Counted from the first letter of the stretch, positions 1 to 6,346 are shown. The stretch is DNA of 7,253 nt from an uncultured Bacteroidota bacterium (GCA_946480675.1 CAMLKS010000123.1:1-7253), one strand, 5' to 3'. Numbers and translations are program-made. The notes: a model not told the origin generated them from the sequence alone.

Positions 1-1711
1 TCTCGTTGAAGGAAAGTTTCTTCTTGTCTTTAGGTTTGCCGGTAGGTGCTTCTGCAGTGCTATTTTGTGCTACCGGTTCCGGTGCGCTAACCTGCTGCTT
101 TTTCTTTTGTTCCTCTTCCTTTTCCCAGATGCGGTAGTGAGAGTAGTTGCCGGGAAAATCGCGCACCACACCATCGCCCTCAAATACAAACAGGTGGTCT
201 ACCAGCCTATCCATAAAATACCTGTCGTGCGATACGATGAGCAGGCAGCCCTGGTATTCGCTCAGGAAGTTTTCAAGAACGGAAAGGGTGGGCAGGTCCA
301 GGTCATTAGTAGGTTCATCAAGTATCAGGAAGTTGGGATTGCGAAAGAGTACAGACAACAATTGCAGACGTTTCTTTTCGCCACCGCTCAGCTTGCTGAG
401 GTAGGTATATTGCTGTTCGGGCGGGAAAAGGAATAGCTGCAGGAATTGGGCTGCACTTAACGAACCGCCATTTGCAAGCGGGAAATTTTCGGCTATGCGC
501 TTTACAAACTCTATAACGCGCATATCTTCTTTTATTTCTAACCCCTGTTGAGAAAAGTTGCCGAAGATGACCGTATCGCCGATGTTTATCTTACCACTAT
601 CGGCAGGTTCGTGGCCCTGCAACATTTGCAGGAAGGTAGATTTTCCGGCCCCATTCTTACCCACCACACCTATACGGTCGCCCTTTTTAAAAGTGTAGTC
701 AAAGCCTTTGAGTATTACCTTATCGCCAAAGCTTTTATACACCTTTTTCAGTTCTGCAATTTTACCGCCCAGGCGGTTCATTTTCATTTGCAGTTCCAGC
801 TTGCTGTCTTCTATGCGTTGTTTGGCGCGTGCTTCTACATCGTAAAAATTATCGATACGGCTGCGCGATTTGGTAGTGCGTGCCTTGGGTTGCTTGCGCA
901 TCCACTCCAGCTCTTTGCGGTACTCGTTTTTAGCTTTATCAATGCTGGCCTGCTGGCTTTCTATACGCGCCGCCTTCTTTTCTATATAGTTTTCGTAATC
1001 GCCTTTGTATTCAAATAGAGTAGAGCCATCCAGTTCCCATACCTCATCGCACACACTATCCAGGAAATAACGATCGTGGGTAACGAGCAGCAGGGTTACA
1101 TTTTCCTGGTTCAGGTAATGTTCCAGCCATTCTACCATGCCCACATCCAGGTGGTTGGTAGGTTCGTCCATTATCAGCAGCACGTGCTTATGCTCAAAGC
1201 CGATGTCTATCAGCGTTTGTGCCAGGGCTACCCGTTTGCGTTGGCCACCGGAAAGCGTATTGACCGGCTGCTGCAAATGGTGGATATTCAGCTTGCCTAA
1301 TATCTGTTTCACCTTGGCCTCAAAATCCCACGCATTCAGTTCGTCCAGCTTTGCCAGTGCTTCCGATAGCGCAACGGGGTCTTTTTCTTCTGCATCCACA
1401 ATGCGCTCATAATCGCGCAGGGCTTCGGCTACCGGGTGCTTGTAGTGAAATATATTATCCAGTACAGATAAGGCTTCATTAAACTTAGGCTCCTGCTCGA
1501 AGAGTGCTACAGTTACATCTTTATGTATCCATACGGTGCCGTCATCGGGTTGATCCTGTCCTGCCAGCATCTTCAGCAGGGTAGATTTACCACTACCGTT
1601 TTTGGCTACCAGGGCTATTTTATCGCCCTCGTTGATATGAAAAGAAATATTACTGAATAATGGTTTTACTCCAAAAGACTTGCTGATGCCCTCTGCTGAA
1701 ACGTAATGCAT
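1..1711 (-). CDS. uup: ABC-F family ATPase, Uup-like (3' end beyond window)
   Basis: The minus strand reads open from ATG (1711-1709) to the left edge, giving 570 residues with no stop. Two ATP-binding cassettes lie in tandem with no membrane segment, the ABC-F layout of ribosome-associated translation factors. NBD1 has Walker A AKNGSGKS (36-43), signature LSGGQ (153-157), Walker B with DEPTNHLD (182-189, catalytic E183) and switch H212. A charged helical linker, the ABC-F arm region, spans about 240-320. NBD2 has GKNGAGKS (351-358), LSGGE (441-445) and DEPTNDLD (465-472). After NBD2 comes a Lys/Gln/Pro-rich stretch ending KKKLSFNE, which looks like the start of the DNA-binding coiled-coil tail of Uup. 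That tail is why I prefer Uup to other ABC-F classes, although most of it lies outside the window. Uup proteins are about 620-640 residues, so perhaps 50-70 are missing. Oddities are Ala for the first Gly of Walker A in NBD1 and about five extra residues before Walker B of NBD1. The gene is divergent from pnt. ABC-F assignment is near certain; the Uup subclass is likely. Confidence 0.95.
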   Translation of the reverse strand, partial: MHYVSAEGISKSFGVKPLFSNISFHINEGDKIALVAKNGSGKSTLLKMLAGQDQPDDGTVWIHKDVTVALFEQEPKFNEALSVLDNIFHYKHPVAEALRDYERIVDAEEKDPVALSEALAKLDELNAWDFEAKVKQILGKLNIHHLQQPVNTLSGGQRKRVALAQTLIDIGFEHKHVLLIMDEPTNHLDVGMVEWLEHYLNQENVTLLLVTHDRYFLDSVCDEVWELDGSTLFEYKGDYENYIEKKAARIESQQASIDKAKNEYRKELEWMRKQPKARTTKSRSRIDNFYDVEARAKQRIEDSKLELQMKMNRLGGKIAELKKVYKSFGDKVILKGFDYTFKKGDRIGVVGKNGAGKSTFLQMLQGHEPADSGKINIGDTVIFGNFSQQGLEIKEDMRVIEFVKRIAENFPLANGGSLSAAQFLQLFLFPPEQQYTYLSKLSGGEKKRLQLLSVLFRNPNFLILDEPTNDLDLPTLSVLENFLSEYQGCLLIVSHDRYFMDRLVDHLFVFEGDGVVRDFPGNYSHYRIWEKEEEQKKKQQVSAPEPVAQNSTAEAPTGKPKDKKKLSFNE

Positions 1712-1717
1712 AGGCGG

Positions 1718-1725
1718 CAAAATTA
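1718..1725 (-). promoter_or_regulatory. Candidate -7 box for the ABC-F gene
   Basis: Read on the minus strand this is TAATTTTG, an exact match to the Bacteroidota -7 consensus TAnnTTTG. Only six bases (CCGCCT) separate it from the ATG at 1711, so transcription would begin at or very near the start codon. No TTTG sits at the expected -33 distance, and no Shine-Dalgarno sequence is visible. This is inferred from consensus and position only. Confidence 0.5.
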
Positions 1726-1782
1726 AGCGCAAAGCGGCTAACAGCGCTTTATTATTTTATGGTTGCTTTAAAGGCATGGTAT

Positions 1783-1813
1783 TTTGACTTATCACAGAAA
1801 AAAAGTATTTTTC
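1783..1813 (+). promoter_or_regulatory. Candidate promoter of the pnt operon
   Basis: TTTG at 1783-1786 is followed after exactly 19 bp by TATTTTTC at 1806-1813. This is the Bacteroidota -33/-7 arrangement with a single mismatch, C for the final G of TAnnTTTG. The same TTTG-N19 spacing occurs in the tRNA promoter of this window. Transcription would start near 1818-1820, leaving a leader of about 25 nt before the ATG at 1844. Confidence 0.5.
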
Positions 1814-1843
1814 ATATATTCTCAAACGAATCCCATCCTTGAT

Positions 1844-2980
1844 ATGATAATAGGCGTATTGAAAGAACAGGCTCCCGAAACAAGAGTGTCGCTGGTGCCT
1901 GAAGTGGTAGCTGCATTGGTGAAGCTGAAGGCGGAAGTATGGATAGAAAGCGGTGCCGGAGATCATGCGTTTTTTGATGATAATAGCTATATAGCAGCCG
2001 GTGCACAAATAAAAAGCCGGCCAGATATTGCCGCCGAAGCCAGGTTGCTGTTGACCATGCACGGAGATAACGTACCTGATAAGCTGAATAGTAATGCCGT
2101 AATACTGGGCGTGTATCAACCGCTATACAATGCAGGACAAATGCAGCAATGGGCTACGAAAGGCTATACCGTATTCAGTATGGATACCATACCGCGTACT
2201 ACACGTGCACAAGCCATGGATGTATTGAGCTCGCAGGCGAATATTGCCGGGTATAAAGCAGTGCTGCTGGCAGCATATCAATACAGCCGTTACTTTCCTA
2301 TGTTCATGACAGCGGCAGGTAGTATACCGCCTGCTAAAGTTTTGATATTGGGTGCCGGTGTGGCGGGACTACAGGCCATAGCTACTGCTAAGCGCCTGGG
2401 CGCGGTGGTGGAAGTGTTTGATACCCGCCCTGCAGTGAAGGAAGAGGTAATGAGCCTGGGTGGCAAATTTGTAGAAGTAGAGGGCGCTGCTGATGCATCG
2501 AAAGCCGGTGGATATGCGGTAGAACAAAGTGCCGAGTTTCAGCAAAGGCAGAAGGATAAGATACATGAACATGCGAAGAAGGCAGATATCATCATTACTA
2601 CGGCACAAATACCCGGCAGGAAAGCCCCCATACTGATAACAAGAGAAATGATTGAGGATATGCGTGCGGGATCAGTGATAATAGATATAGCAGCTGTAAC
2701 AGGCGGCAATACCGACCTGACACGCAATAATGAAACTGTACTGTACAAAGGTGTGACTATAGTAGGCAATTCCGCATTGCCGGCTACAGCACCATCTGAT
2801 GCCAGCAAGGTATATGGCAAAAATGTGCTCAATTTCCTGAAACTTGTGATAGATAAAGATGGTAGCCTGCACCTGGACTTTAACGATGACCTTGTGAAAG
2901 GTACCTGCATAGCACATGCAGGCAGCATTACCAATGAACGTGTGCAATCAATGATAACTCCGCAAACCGCAAATGCTTAA
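1844..2980 (+). CDS. pntAA: NAD(P) transhydrogenase subunit alpha part 1 (NAD(H)-binding domain I)
   Basis: This encodes 378 residues, close to the roughly 380 of stand-alone domain I proteins such as that of Rhodospirillum rubrum. It is the cytoplasmic NAD(H)-binding subunit, which passes hydride from NADH to NADP+ bound by PntB while the membrane part moves a proton. The N-terminus MIIGVLKE...ETRV matches the family start, so I take ATG 1844. The frame extends upstream to a TTG at 1784, but those 20 residues look unlike the family and overlap the promoter. Visible motifs are RAQAMDVLSSQAN (121-133), with the conserved Arg, Gln, Asp and Ser that hold the nicotinamide site, and the Rossmann loop GAGVAG (170-175). 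D193 follows in VFDTRP, the acidic residue expected to bind the NAD ribose and disfavour NADP. The C-terminal part has the expected ATAPSDAS and KNVLNFL segments. No Shine-Dalgarno is seen. The stop is 3 bp before pntAB, so the two are surely cotranscribed. Domain I is intact with no missing key residue. Confidence 0.97.
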   Translation: MIIGVLKEQAPETRVSLVPEVVAALVKLKAEVWIESGAGDHAFFDDNSYIAAGAQIKSRPDIAAEARLLLTMHGDNVPDKLNSNAVILGVYQPLYNAGQMQQWATKGYTVFSMDTIPRTTRAQAMDVLSSQANIAGYKAVLLAAYQYSRYFPMFMTAAGSIPPAKVLILGAGVAGLQAIATAKRLGAVVEVFDTRPAVKEEVMSLGGKFVEVEGAADASKAGGYAVEQSAEFQQRQKDKIHEHAKKADIIITTAQIPGRKAPILITREMIEDMRAGSVIIDIAAVTGGNTDLTRNNETVLYKGVTIVGNSALPATAPSDASKVYGKNVLNFLKLVIDKDGSLHLDFNDDLVKGTCIAHAGSITNERVQSMITPQTANA

Positions 2981-2983
2981 TAC

Positions 2984-3310
2984 ATGAATTTCATAACACA
3001 ATTATTTACTGACCCTGCTACATACCGCCTGCTGACGATTGTGGTACTATCGGTATTCCTGGGTATTGAAGTAATATCGCGCGGGCCATCAGTACTGCAC
3101 ACCCCGCTGATGAGTGGCGCCAATGCCATACATGGTGTGGTAATTATCGGTGCCATCATAGTAATGGGACAAGCACCTGCAGATGATTATCTCGCATTGA
3201 TATTAGGCTTCCTGGCAGTGATACTGGGTACACTGAATGTAGTGGGGGGCTTTGTGGTGACCGACAGGATGCTGGAAATGTTTGACAAAAAGAAAAAGAA
3301 GCGATCGTAA
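2984..3310 (+). CDS. pntAB: NAD(P) transhydrogenase subunit alpha part 2 (membrane)
   Basis: A 108-residue membrane protein carrying the C-terminal membrane segments that E. coli fuses to domain I in PntA. In the three-gene form of the enzyme it is separate. With PntB it forms the proton-conducting domain II in the inner membrane. Hydrophobic helices lie at about 15-31, 44-62 and 68-92. The family hallmarks SVLHTPLMSGANAI (36-49) and GFVVTDRML (89-97) are present, and the protein ends in a Lys/Arg-rich cytoplasmic tail. H50, in GANAIHG three residues after N47, is notable because the corresponding E. coli segment reads GANAISG. This probably supplies the membrane histidine that E. coli has in PntB. 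The gene starts 3 bp after the pntAA stop without a Shine-Dalgarno sequence, which suggests translational coupling. Length and motifs leave little doubt. Confidence 0.96.
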   Translation: MNFITQLFTDPATYRLLTIVVLSVFLGIEVISRGPSVLHTPLMSGANAIHGVVIIGAIIVMGQAPADDYLALILGFLAVILGTLNVVGGFVVTDRMLEMFDKKKKKRS

Positions 3311-3369
3311 GAAAGTGGTTGCGTGCAGCAACAAGACATTAAAGCAATTGCCTTTTCAAAAACAACCAG

Positions 3370-4818
3370 ATGACCAACATAATATTACCGCTTAGTTACC
3401 TGATAGGTTCCATCACATTTATACTGGGTTTAAAAATGCTGTCGCACCCCGATAGTGCACGTAAGGGAAACCTTGTAGCCGCCGCAGGTATGACGATAGC
3501 TATACTGGCCACCATATTCCTGTATACAGACGAAGCCGGTAACCGGCTGGGTAATTACGGCTGGATATTTGGCGGGCTGATAATAGGCAGCATCGTGGGT
3601 ACGCTTGCTGCCAAGAAAGTACAGATGACCGCCATGCCCGAAATGGTGAGCCTCTTTAACGGTATGGGTGGAGCCTGCGCCATGCTGATATCCATTATTG
3701 AGTTCAAGCACCATACAACAGGCATATCGCCGGAACTATATGAGGAAGCGGGGACAACCATCTTTACTATTATACCGGGTACTCTGTTTATCACTATTAT
3801 ACTGGGTATGGTGATAGGTAGCGTGTCATTTGCAGGCAGCATCATAGCCTGGGGCAAGCTGAATGGCAAAATCAAAGATTTTTCTTTTAACGGGCAACAC
3901 ATCATCAACCTGCTGCTATTAGGTGTTATTACTGTGTTGACAATATACATTGTAGCGGCGAGGCCCGCCATAACTATAGCGTTATTTTACACAGTGCTTG
4001 CGTTGTCGCTGGTGTATGGCATATTGTTTGTCTTCCCCATAGGCGGTGCCGATATGCCGGTGGTGATATCGTTGCTCAATTCTTTTACTGGTGTGGCAGC
4101 GGCCTTTGGCGGCTTTCTGTACAACAACCCAGTAATGCTGACGGGTGGTATATTGGTAGGCTCTGCCGGTACGATACTTACTATATTGATGTGCAAAGCC
4201 ATGAACCGCTCGCTGAAAAATGTATTGATAGGTTCTTTTGGCGGTAACAAAGTTAGTAGTGGAGCCAGTGGTACAAAAGAACAGGGCAACTACAAAGAAA
4301 TATCGCTGAATGATACCGCAGTGCTGATGGCATATGCGCAGAAAGTGATGATCATACCCGGCTATGGCCTGGCCGTAGCCCAGGCACAGCATGCCTGCCA
4401 CGAGCTGGAAAAGCTGCTGAATGATAAAGGTGTGGAAGTGTTTTATGGTATTCACCCCGTAGCGGGACGTATGCCGGGGCACATGAATGTATTGCTGGCC
4501 GAAGCCGATGTGCCATATGAAAAACTGCTGGAAATGGAAGATGCCAACGACCAGATGGGTTCTGTAAATGTGGTGATGATACTGGGCGCCAACGATGTAG
4601 TGAACCCTGCTGCTAAAGATGACCCGGGCAGCCCGATATATGGAATGCCGATATTGGAAGTAGAAAAAGCAGAGCATGTGATTGTAAACAAACGAAGCAT
4701 GAAACCGGGGTATGCTGGTATTGAGAATGAACTATTCTTCCGCCCCAAAACATCTATGCTGTTTGGTGATGCGAAGAAAGTGCTGCAGGACCTGGTGAGC
4801 GAGCTGAAACAAATATGA
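3370..4818 (+). CDS. pntB: NAD(P) transhydrogenase subunit beta
   Basis: This 482-residue subunit (E. coli PntB is 462) completes the proton-translocating transhydrogenase. About nine hydrophobic helices fill residues 4-275 (domain II), and a soluble NADP(H)-binding domain III covers about 305-482. GGADMPVVISLLN (225-237) contains D228 and N237, matching E. coli beta-Asp213 and beta-Asn222. MPEMVSLFNG (89-98) puts N97 where E. coli has the proton-linked His91. Domain III has the fingerprint PGYGLAVAQAQ (330-340), GRMPGHMNVLLAEADVPY (366-383), GANDVVNPAA (406-415, with D409 equal to the conserved E. coli Asp392) and KRSMKPGYAGIENELFF (441-457). All NADP-site elements are intact. The 59-bp gap after pntAB has no clear promoter or T-run, only a 5-bp hairpin at 3318-3332 (GTTGC/GCAAC), so it is most likely cotranscribed. 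A strong terminator follows the stop. Confidence 0.97.
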   Translation: MTNIILPLSYLIGSITFILGLKMLSHPDSARKGNLVAAAGMTIAILATIFLYTDEAGNRLGNYGWIFGGLIIGSIVGTLAAKKVQMTAMPEMVSLFNGMGGACAMLISIIEFKHHTTGISPELYEEAGTTIFTIIPGTLFITIILGMVIGSVSFAGSIIAWGKLNGKIKDFSFNGQHIINLLLLGVITVLTIYIVAARPAITIALFYTVLALSLVYGILFVFPIGGADMPVVISLLNSFTGVAAAFGGFLYNNPVMLTGGILVGSAGTILTILMCKAMNRSLKNVLIGSFGGNKVSSGASGTKEQGNYKEISLNDTAVLMAYAQKVMIIPGYGLAVAQAQHACHELEKLLNDKGVEVFYGIHPVAGRMPGHMNVLLAEADVPYEKLLEMEDANDQMGSVNVVMILGANDVVNPAAKDDPGSPIYGMPILEVEKAEHVIVNKRSMKPGYAGIENELFFRPKTSMLFGDAKKVLQDLVSELKQI

Positions 4819-4843
4819 TGGCCCGATTGAAAATAAAATTTAT

Positions 4844-4869
4844 AGCCTCCCCGTTAAAGGGAGGCTTTT
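4844..4869 (+). terminator. Intrinsic terminator of the pnt operon
   Basis: A perfect 8-bp inverted repeat, AGCCTCCC (4844-4851) and GGGAGGCT (4859-4866), encloses a 7-nt loop and runs into TTTT, with further T-rich sequence (ATCTTT) after it. It lies 25 bp past the pntB stop. The T-tract overlaps the -7 box of the next gene, so the pnt operon ends where the lipoprotein transcript begins. Confidence 0.88.
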
Positions 4870-4876
4870 ATCTTTG
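4869..4876 (+). promoter_or_regulatory. Candidate -7 box for the first EGF lipoprotein
   Basis: TATCTTTG matches the TAnnTTTG consensus exactly and ends four bases (CAGC) before ATG 4881. The -33 position falls inside the terminator stem and has no TTTG. If the box is used, the transcript begins at or within a base or two of the ATG and would be leaderless. Confidence 0.5.
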
Positions 4877-4880
4877 CAGC

Positions 4881-5396
4881 ATGCGCCATAGCTATTTTGT
4901 TACTGCATTTGCAGTATTATCCCTGTTCTTTGTTGTTTCCTACACGGCCTGCATAAAAGATAAATGCGGTACCGTGATATGTGATAATGGAGGCGTATGC
5001 GTGCAGGGAAAATGTGCCTGTCCTACAGGATATGAAGGGGATTTCTGCCAGAAACAATGGAACGAAAAATTTGAAGGCAACTGGAATGCAAGCGATTCTA
5101 TGAACCGCGTAGGAACCCGCATCAATTATCCGGTAGTGATAGATGGCGGTGCAACTAAAGACAGTTTCTATATATATGGTTTTATGGATACGGTAGATGC
5201 CTTGCTGTGCACACGCACCGCGCCGCTGAAGTTTAGTTTCCAGGCCGATAGGAAGGTGGATAGCTTTGTAACCATAAAGAGCGGCAATGGCGTGGTAGAT
5301 AGCCTTACCGGCAACATAACCGGTATCTACAGCATACAGAAGAAGCTGGCAACTAAAGACACTATTATGACCGTGTACTTTAGCTGGAAGCGATAG
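4881..5396 (+). CDS. EGF-like module lipoprotein (first of a tandem pair)
   Basis: A 171-residue predicted lipoprotein of unknown function. A hydrophobic signal peptide leads to the lipobox SYTAC, making C24 the lipidated residue. The next residues, IKDK, partly fit the C-x-K-(D/E) surface-export signal described in Flavobacteriia. Residues 29-56 form one EGF-like module with six cysteines (C29, C34, C40, C45, C47, C56) and the CPTGYEG turn. The rest (about 60-171) is beta-strand-like, opens with a GNW motif and might be a small barrel, but I recognise no named domain. C110 is an extra unpaired cysteine. The frame also opens at ATG 4815, overlapping the pntB stop by 4 bp. I reject that start because the terminator would then lie inside the gene, and because ATG 4881 starts directly with a signal peptide and has a promoter box. 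The second lipoprotein, 33 bp on, is a paralogue. Real-gene confidence is high; the role is unknown, with surface binding or adhesion only a guess. Confidence 0.85.
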   Translation: MRHSYFVTAFAVLSLFFVVSYTACIKDKCGTVICDNGGVCVQGKCACPTGYEGDFCQKQWNEKFEGNWNASDSMNRVGTRINYPVVIDGGATKDSFYIYGFMDTVDALLCTRTAPLKFSFQADRKVDSFVTIKSGNGVVDSLTGNITGIYSIQKKLATKDTIMTVYFSWKR

Positions 5397-5403
5397 GATG
5401 TTT

Positions 5404-5411
5404 TATTTTTG
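5404..5411 (+). promoter_or_regulatory. Candidate -7 box for the second EGF lipoprotein
   Basis: TATTTTTG matches TAnnTTTG exactly and ends 18 bases before ATG 5430, in the 33-bp gap between the two lipoprotein genes. A weak upstream TTTA (5379-5382) lies at a slightly long spacing. The second gene may therefore be transcribed separately as well as by read-through. The gap contains no terminator. Confidence 0.42.
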
Positions 5412-5429
5412 TAAAAAGCACACACCCTA

Positions 5430-6050
5430 ATGATGAACCGTTTCAGAAGACTGGTATTGACTACGTTTTTAACCACAATGGCCCTTTTTGCTTCGGTGGT
5501 TTATGTGGCGTGTAATAAAGAATCAAAATCTGCTGTGCCGGATAGCTGTGCAAATGTTACCTGTAAAAACGGTGGCGACTGTGTGCAGGGGAAATGTATG
5601 TGTTTGAATGGATTTGAAGAAAGCGACTGTGGTAAACGTTCTATTGAAAGAATGATAGGTAAATGGAAAGTAGAAGAAACTACGGTAGGCAGCAGTGCCA
5701 TACCTAACCGCGGTACCAAGCGATTATATACCATGACCATTGCAGAAATAGCAGGCAGTAATGTGAGCTTTACTGTATCCAACTTTATGGACAAAGGTAC
5801 CGGCAATATTAAAGGTGATATAGGGCTGAGTTACAATCCTACTACCAAAACATACGAAAGGGATATACCTACAGCATTCGTCATAAAAGATAATCAAACG
5901 GTTGCCGGTACGTATATCACCATCGTTTCCGGTTCGGGAAAAGTAGATCAGTTTGGGTATACACTTAATGGCAGATACTACACGGTGTATCCTACCGATA
6001 CTGCTACGGTGCGGGATACTATTAACTTCATTGCCTCATATATAAACTAA
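5430..6050 (+). CDS. EGF-like module lipoprotein (second of a tandem pair)
   Basis: A 206-residue predicted lipoprotein of unknown function, paralogous to the gene before it. A basic N-terminus (MMNRFRR) and hydrophobic stretch end in the lipobox VYVAC, with lipid on C28. NKES follows, again partly fitting C-x-K-(D/E). After a short linker comes an EGF-like module with C40, C45, C51, C56, C58 and C67. Its spacing of 4, 5, 4, 1 and 8 residues is identical to the first lipoprotein, and both share NGG...CVQGKC. The tail (about 73-206) begins IGKWKVEE, resembling the start of small lipocalin-like domains, and is rich in alternating polar/hydrophobic strands. It shares the order GKW/GNW, NFMD/GFMD and SGSGKVD/SGNGVVD with the first protein but has diverged strongly and is about 30 residues longer. 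ATG 5433 is an equally possible start, one codon later. No Shine-Dalgarno is visible. The stop is followed by 117 bp before the tRNA cluster. Confidence 0.87.
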   Translation: MMNRFRRLVLTTFLTTMALFASVVYVACNKESKSAVPDSCANVTCKNGGDCVQGKCMCLNGFEESDCGKRSIERMIGKWKVEETTVGSSAIPNRGTKRLYTMTIAEIAGSNVSFTVSNFMDKGTGNIKGDIGLSYNPTTKTYERDIPTAFVIKDNQTVAGTYITIVSGSGKVDQFGYTLNGRYYTVYPTDTATVRDTINFIASYIN

Positions 6051-6089
6051 AGAATTGTGAGGTTTTGCGTTGAAATTGCCTGAAAAAAA

Positions 6090-6120
6090 TTTGCAAAAAT
6101 CATTTTGTTGTCTACTTTTG
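6090..6120 (+). promoter_or_regulatory. Promoter of the tRNA cluster
   Basis: TTTG at 6090-6093 is followed after exactly 19 bp by TACTTTTG at 6113-6120, a full match to the Bacteroidota -33/-7 promoter. Transcription would start near 6125, about 43 nt before the first tRNA. A stable-RNA operon is where a consensus-strength promoter is expected. It is the best promoter in the window. Confidence 0.8.
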
Positions 6121-6167
6121 CAATCCCGTTTCTGACGGATAGTTCTTTCTCAATGCAATAAAATTAA

Positions 6168-6240
6168 GCCGCTTTAGCTCAGCTGGTAGAGCAACTGATT
6201 TGTAATCAGTAGGTCGCTGGTTCGATTCCGGCAAGCGGCT
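6168..6240 (+). tRNA. tRNA-Thr (TGT)
   Basis: A 73-nt cloverleaf. The acceptor stem GCCGCTT pairs with AAGCGGC (6233-6239), with discriminator T. The D arm is GCTC/GAGC, the anticodon stem ACTGA/TCAGT with loop TTTGTAA and anticodon TGT at 6201-6203, and the T arm GCTGG-TTCGATT-CCGGC. CCA is not encoded. It reads ACA and ACG. It is the first gene of the cluster. Confidence 0.98.
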
Positions 6241-6263
6241 CTTTTTATTTTTATGAAATGGCC

Positions 6264-6346
6264 GGGCAGATACCCAAGCGGCCAACGGGGGCAGACTGTA
6301 AATCTGCTGTCTTACGACTTCGGAGGTTCGAATCCTTCTCTGCCCA
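6264..6346 (+). tRNA. tRNA-Tyr (GTA)
   Basis: An 83-nt class II tRNA. The acceptor stem GGGCAGA pairs with TCTGCCC (6339-6345), with discriminator A. The anticodon stem is GCAGA/TCTGC with loop CTGTAAA and anticodon GTA at 6298-6300. A long variable arm (about 6308-6324) follows, as expected for bacterial tRNA-Tyr, and the T loop is TTCGAAT. CCA is not encoded. It lies 23 bp after tRNA-Thr. Confidence 0.97.

Noticed and set aside
65..1412. Several plus-strand open frames of 70-156 codons over the ABC-F gene
   Set aside because: The minus strand encodes a full ABC-F protein with all motifs in order; these are its antisense shadows.
1784..1843. Upstream extension of pntAA to TTG 1784 (20 extra residues)
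   Set aside because: The extra residues do not resemble the family N-terminus, which starts exactly at ATG 1844, and they overlap the candidate promoter.
3318..3332. Hairpin GTTGC/GCAAC in the pntAB-pntB gap as a terminator or attenuator
   Set aside because: The stem is only 5 bp with no T-run; cotranscription is more likely. It might affect mRNA processing but there is no support for that.
3555..4748. Long minus-strand open frames over pntB, up to 231 codons
   Set aside because: They are antisense to a fully conserved gene, have no promoter and show no recognisable protein features.
4815..4880. ATGA overlap between pntB and an extended first lipoprotein, suggesting translational coupling
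   Set aside because: The extension would contain the 8-bp terminator hairpin and bury the signal peptide; ATG 4881 starts directly with it.
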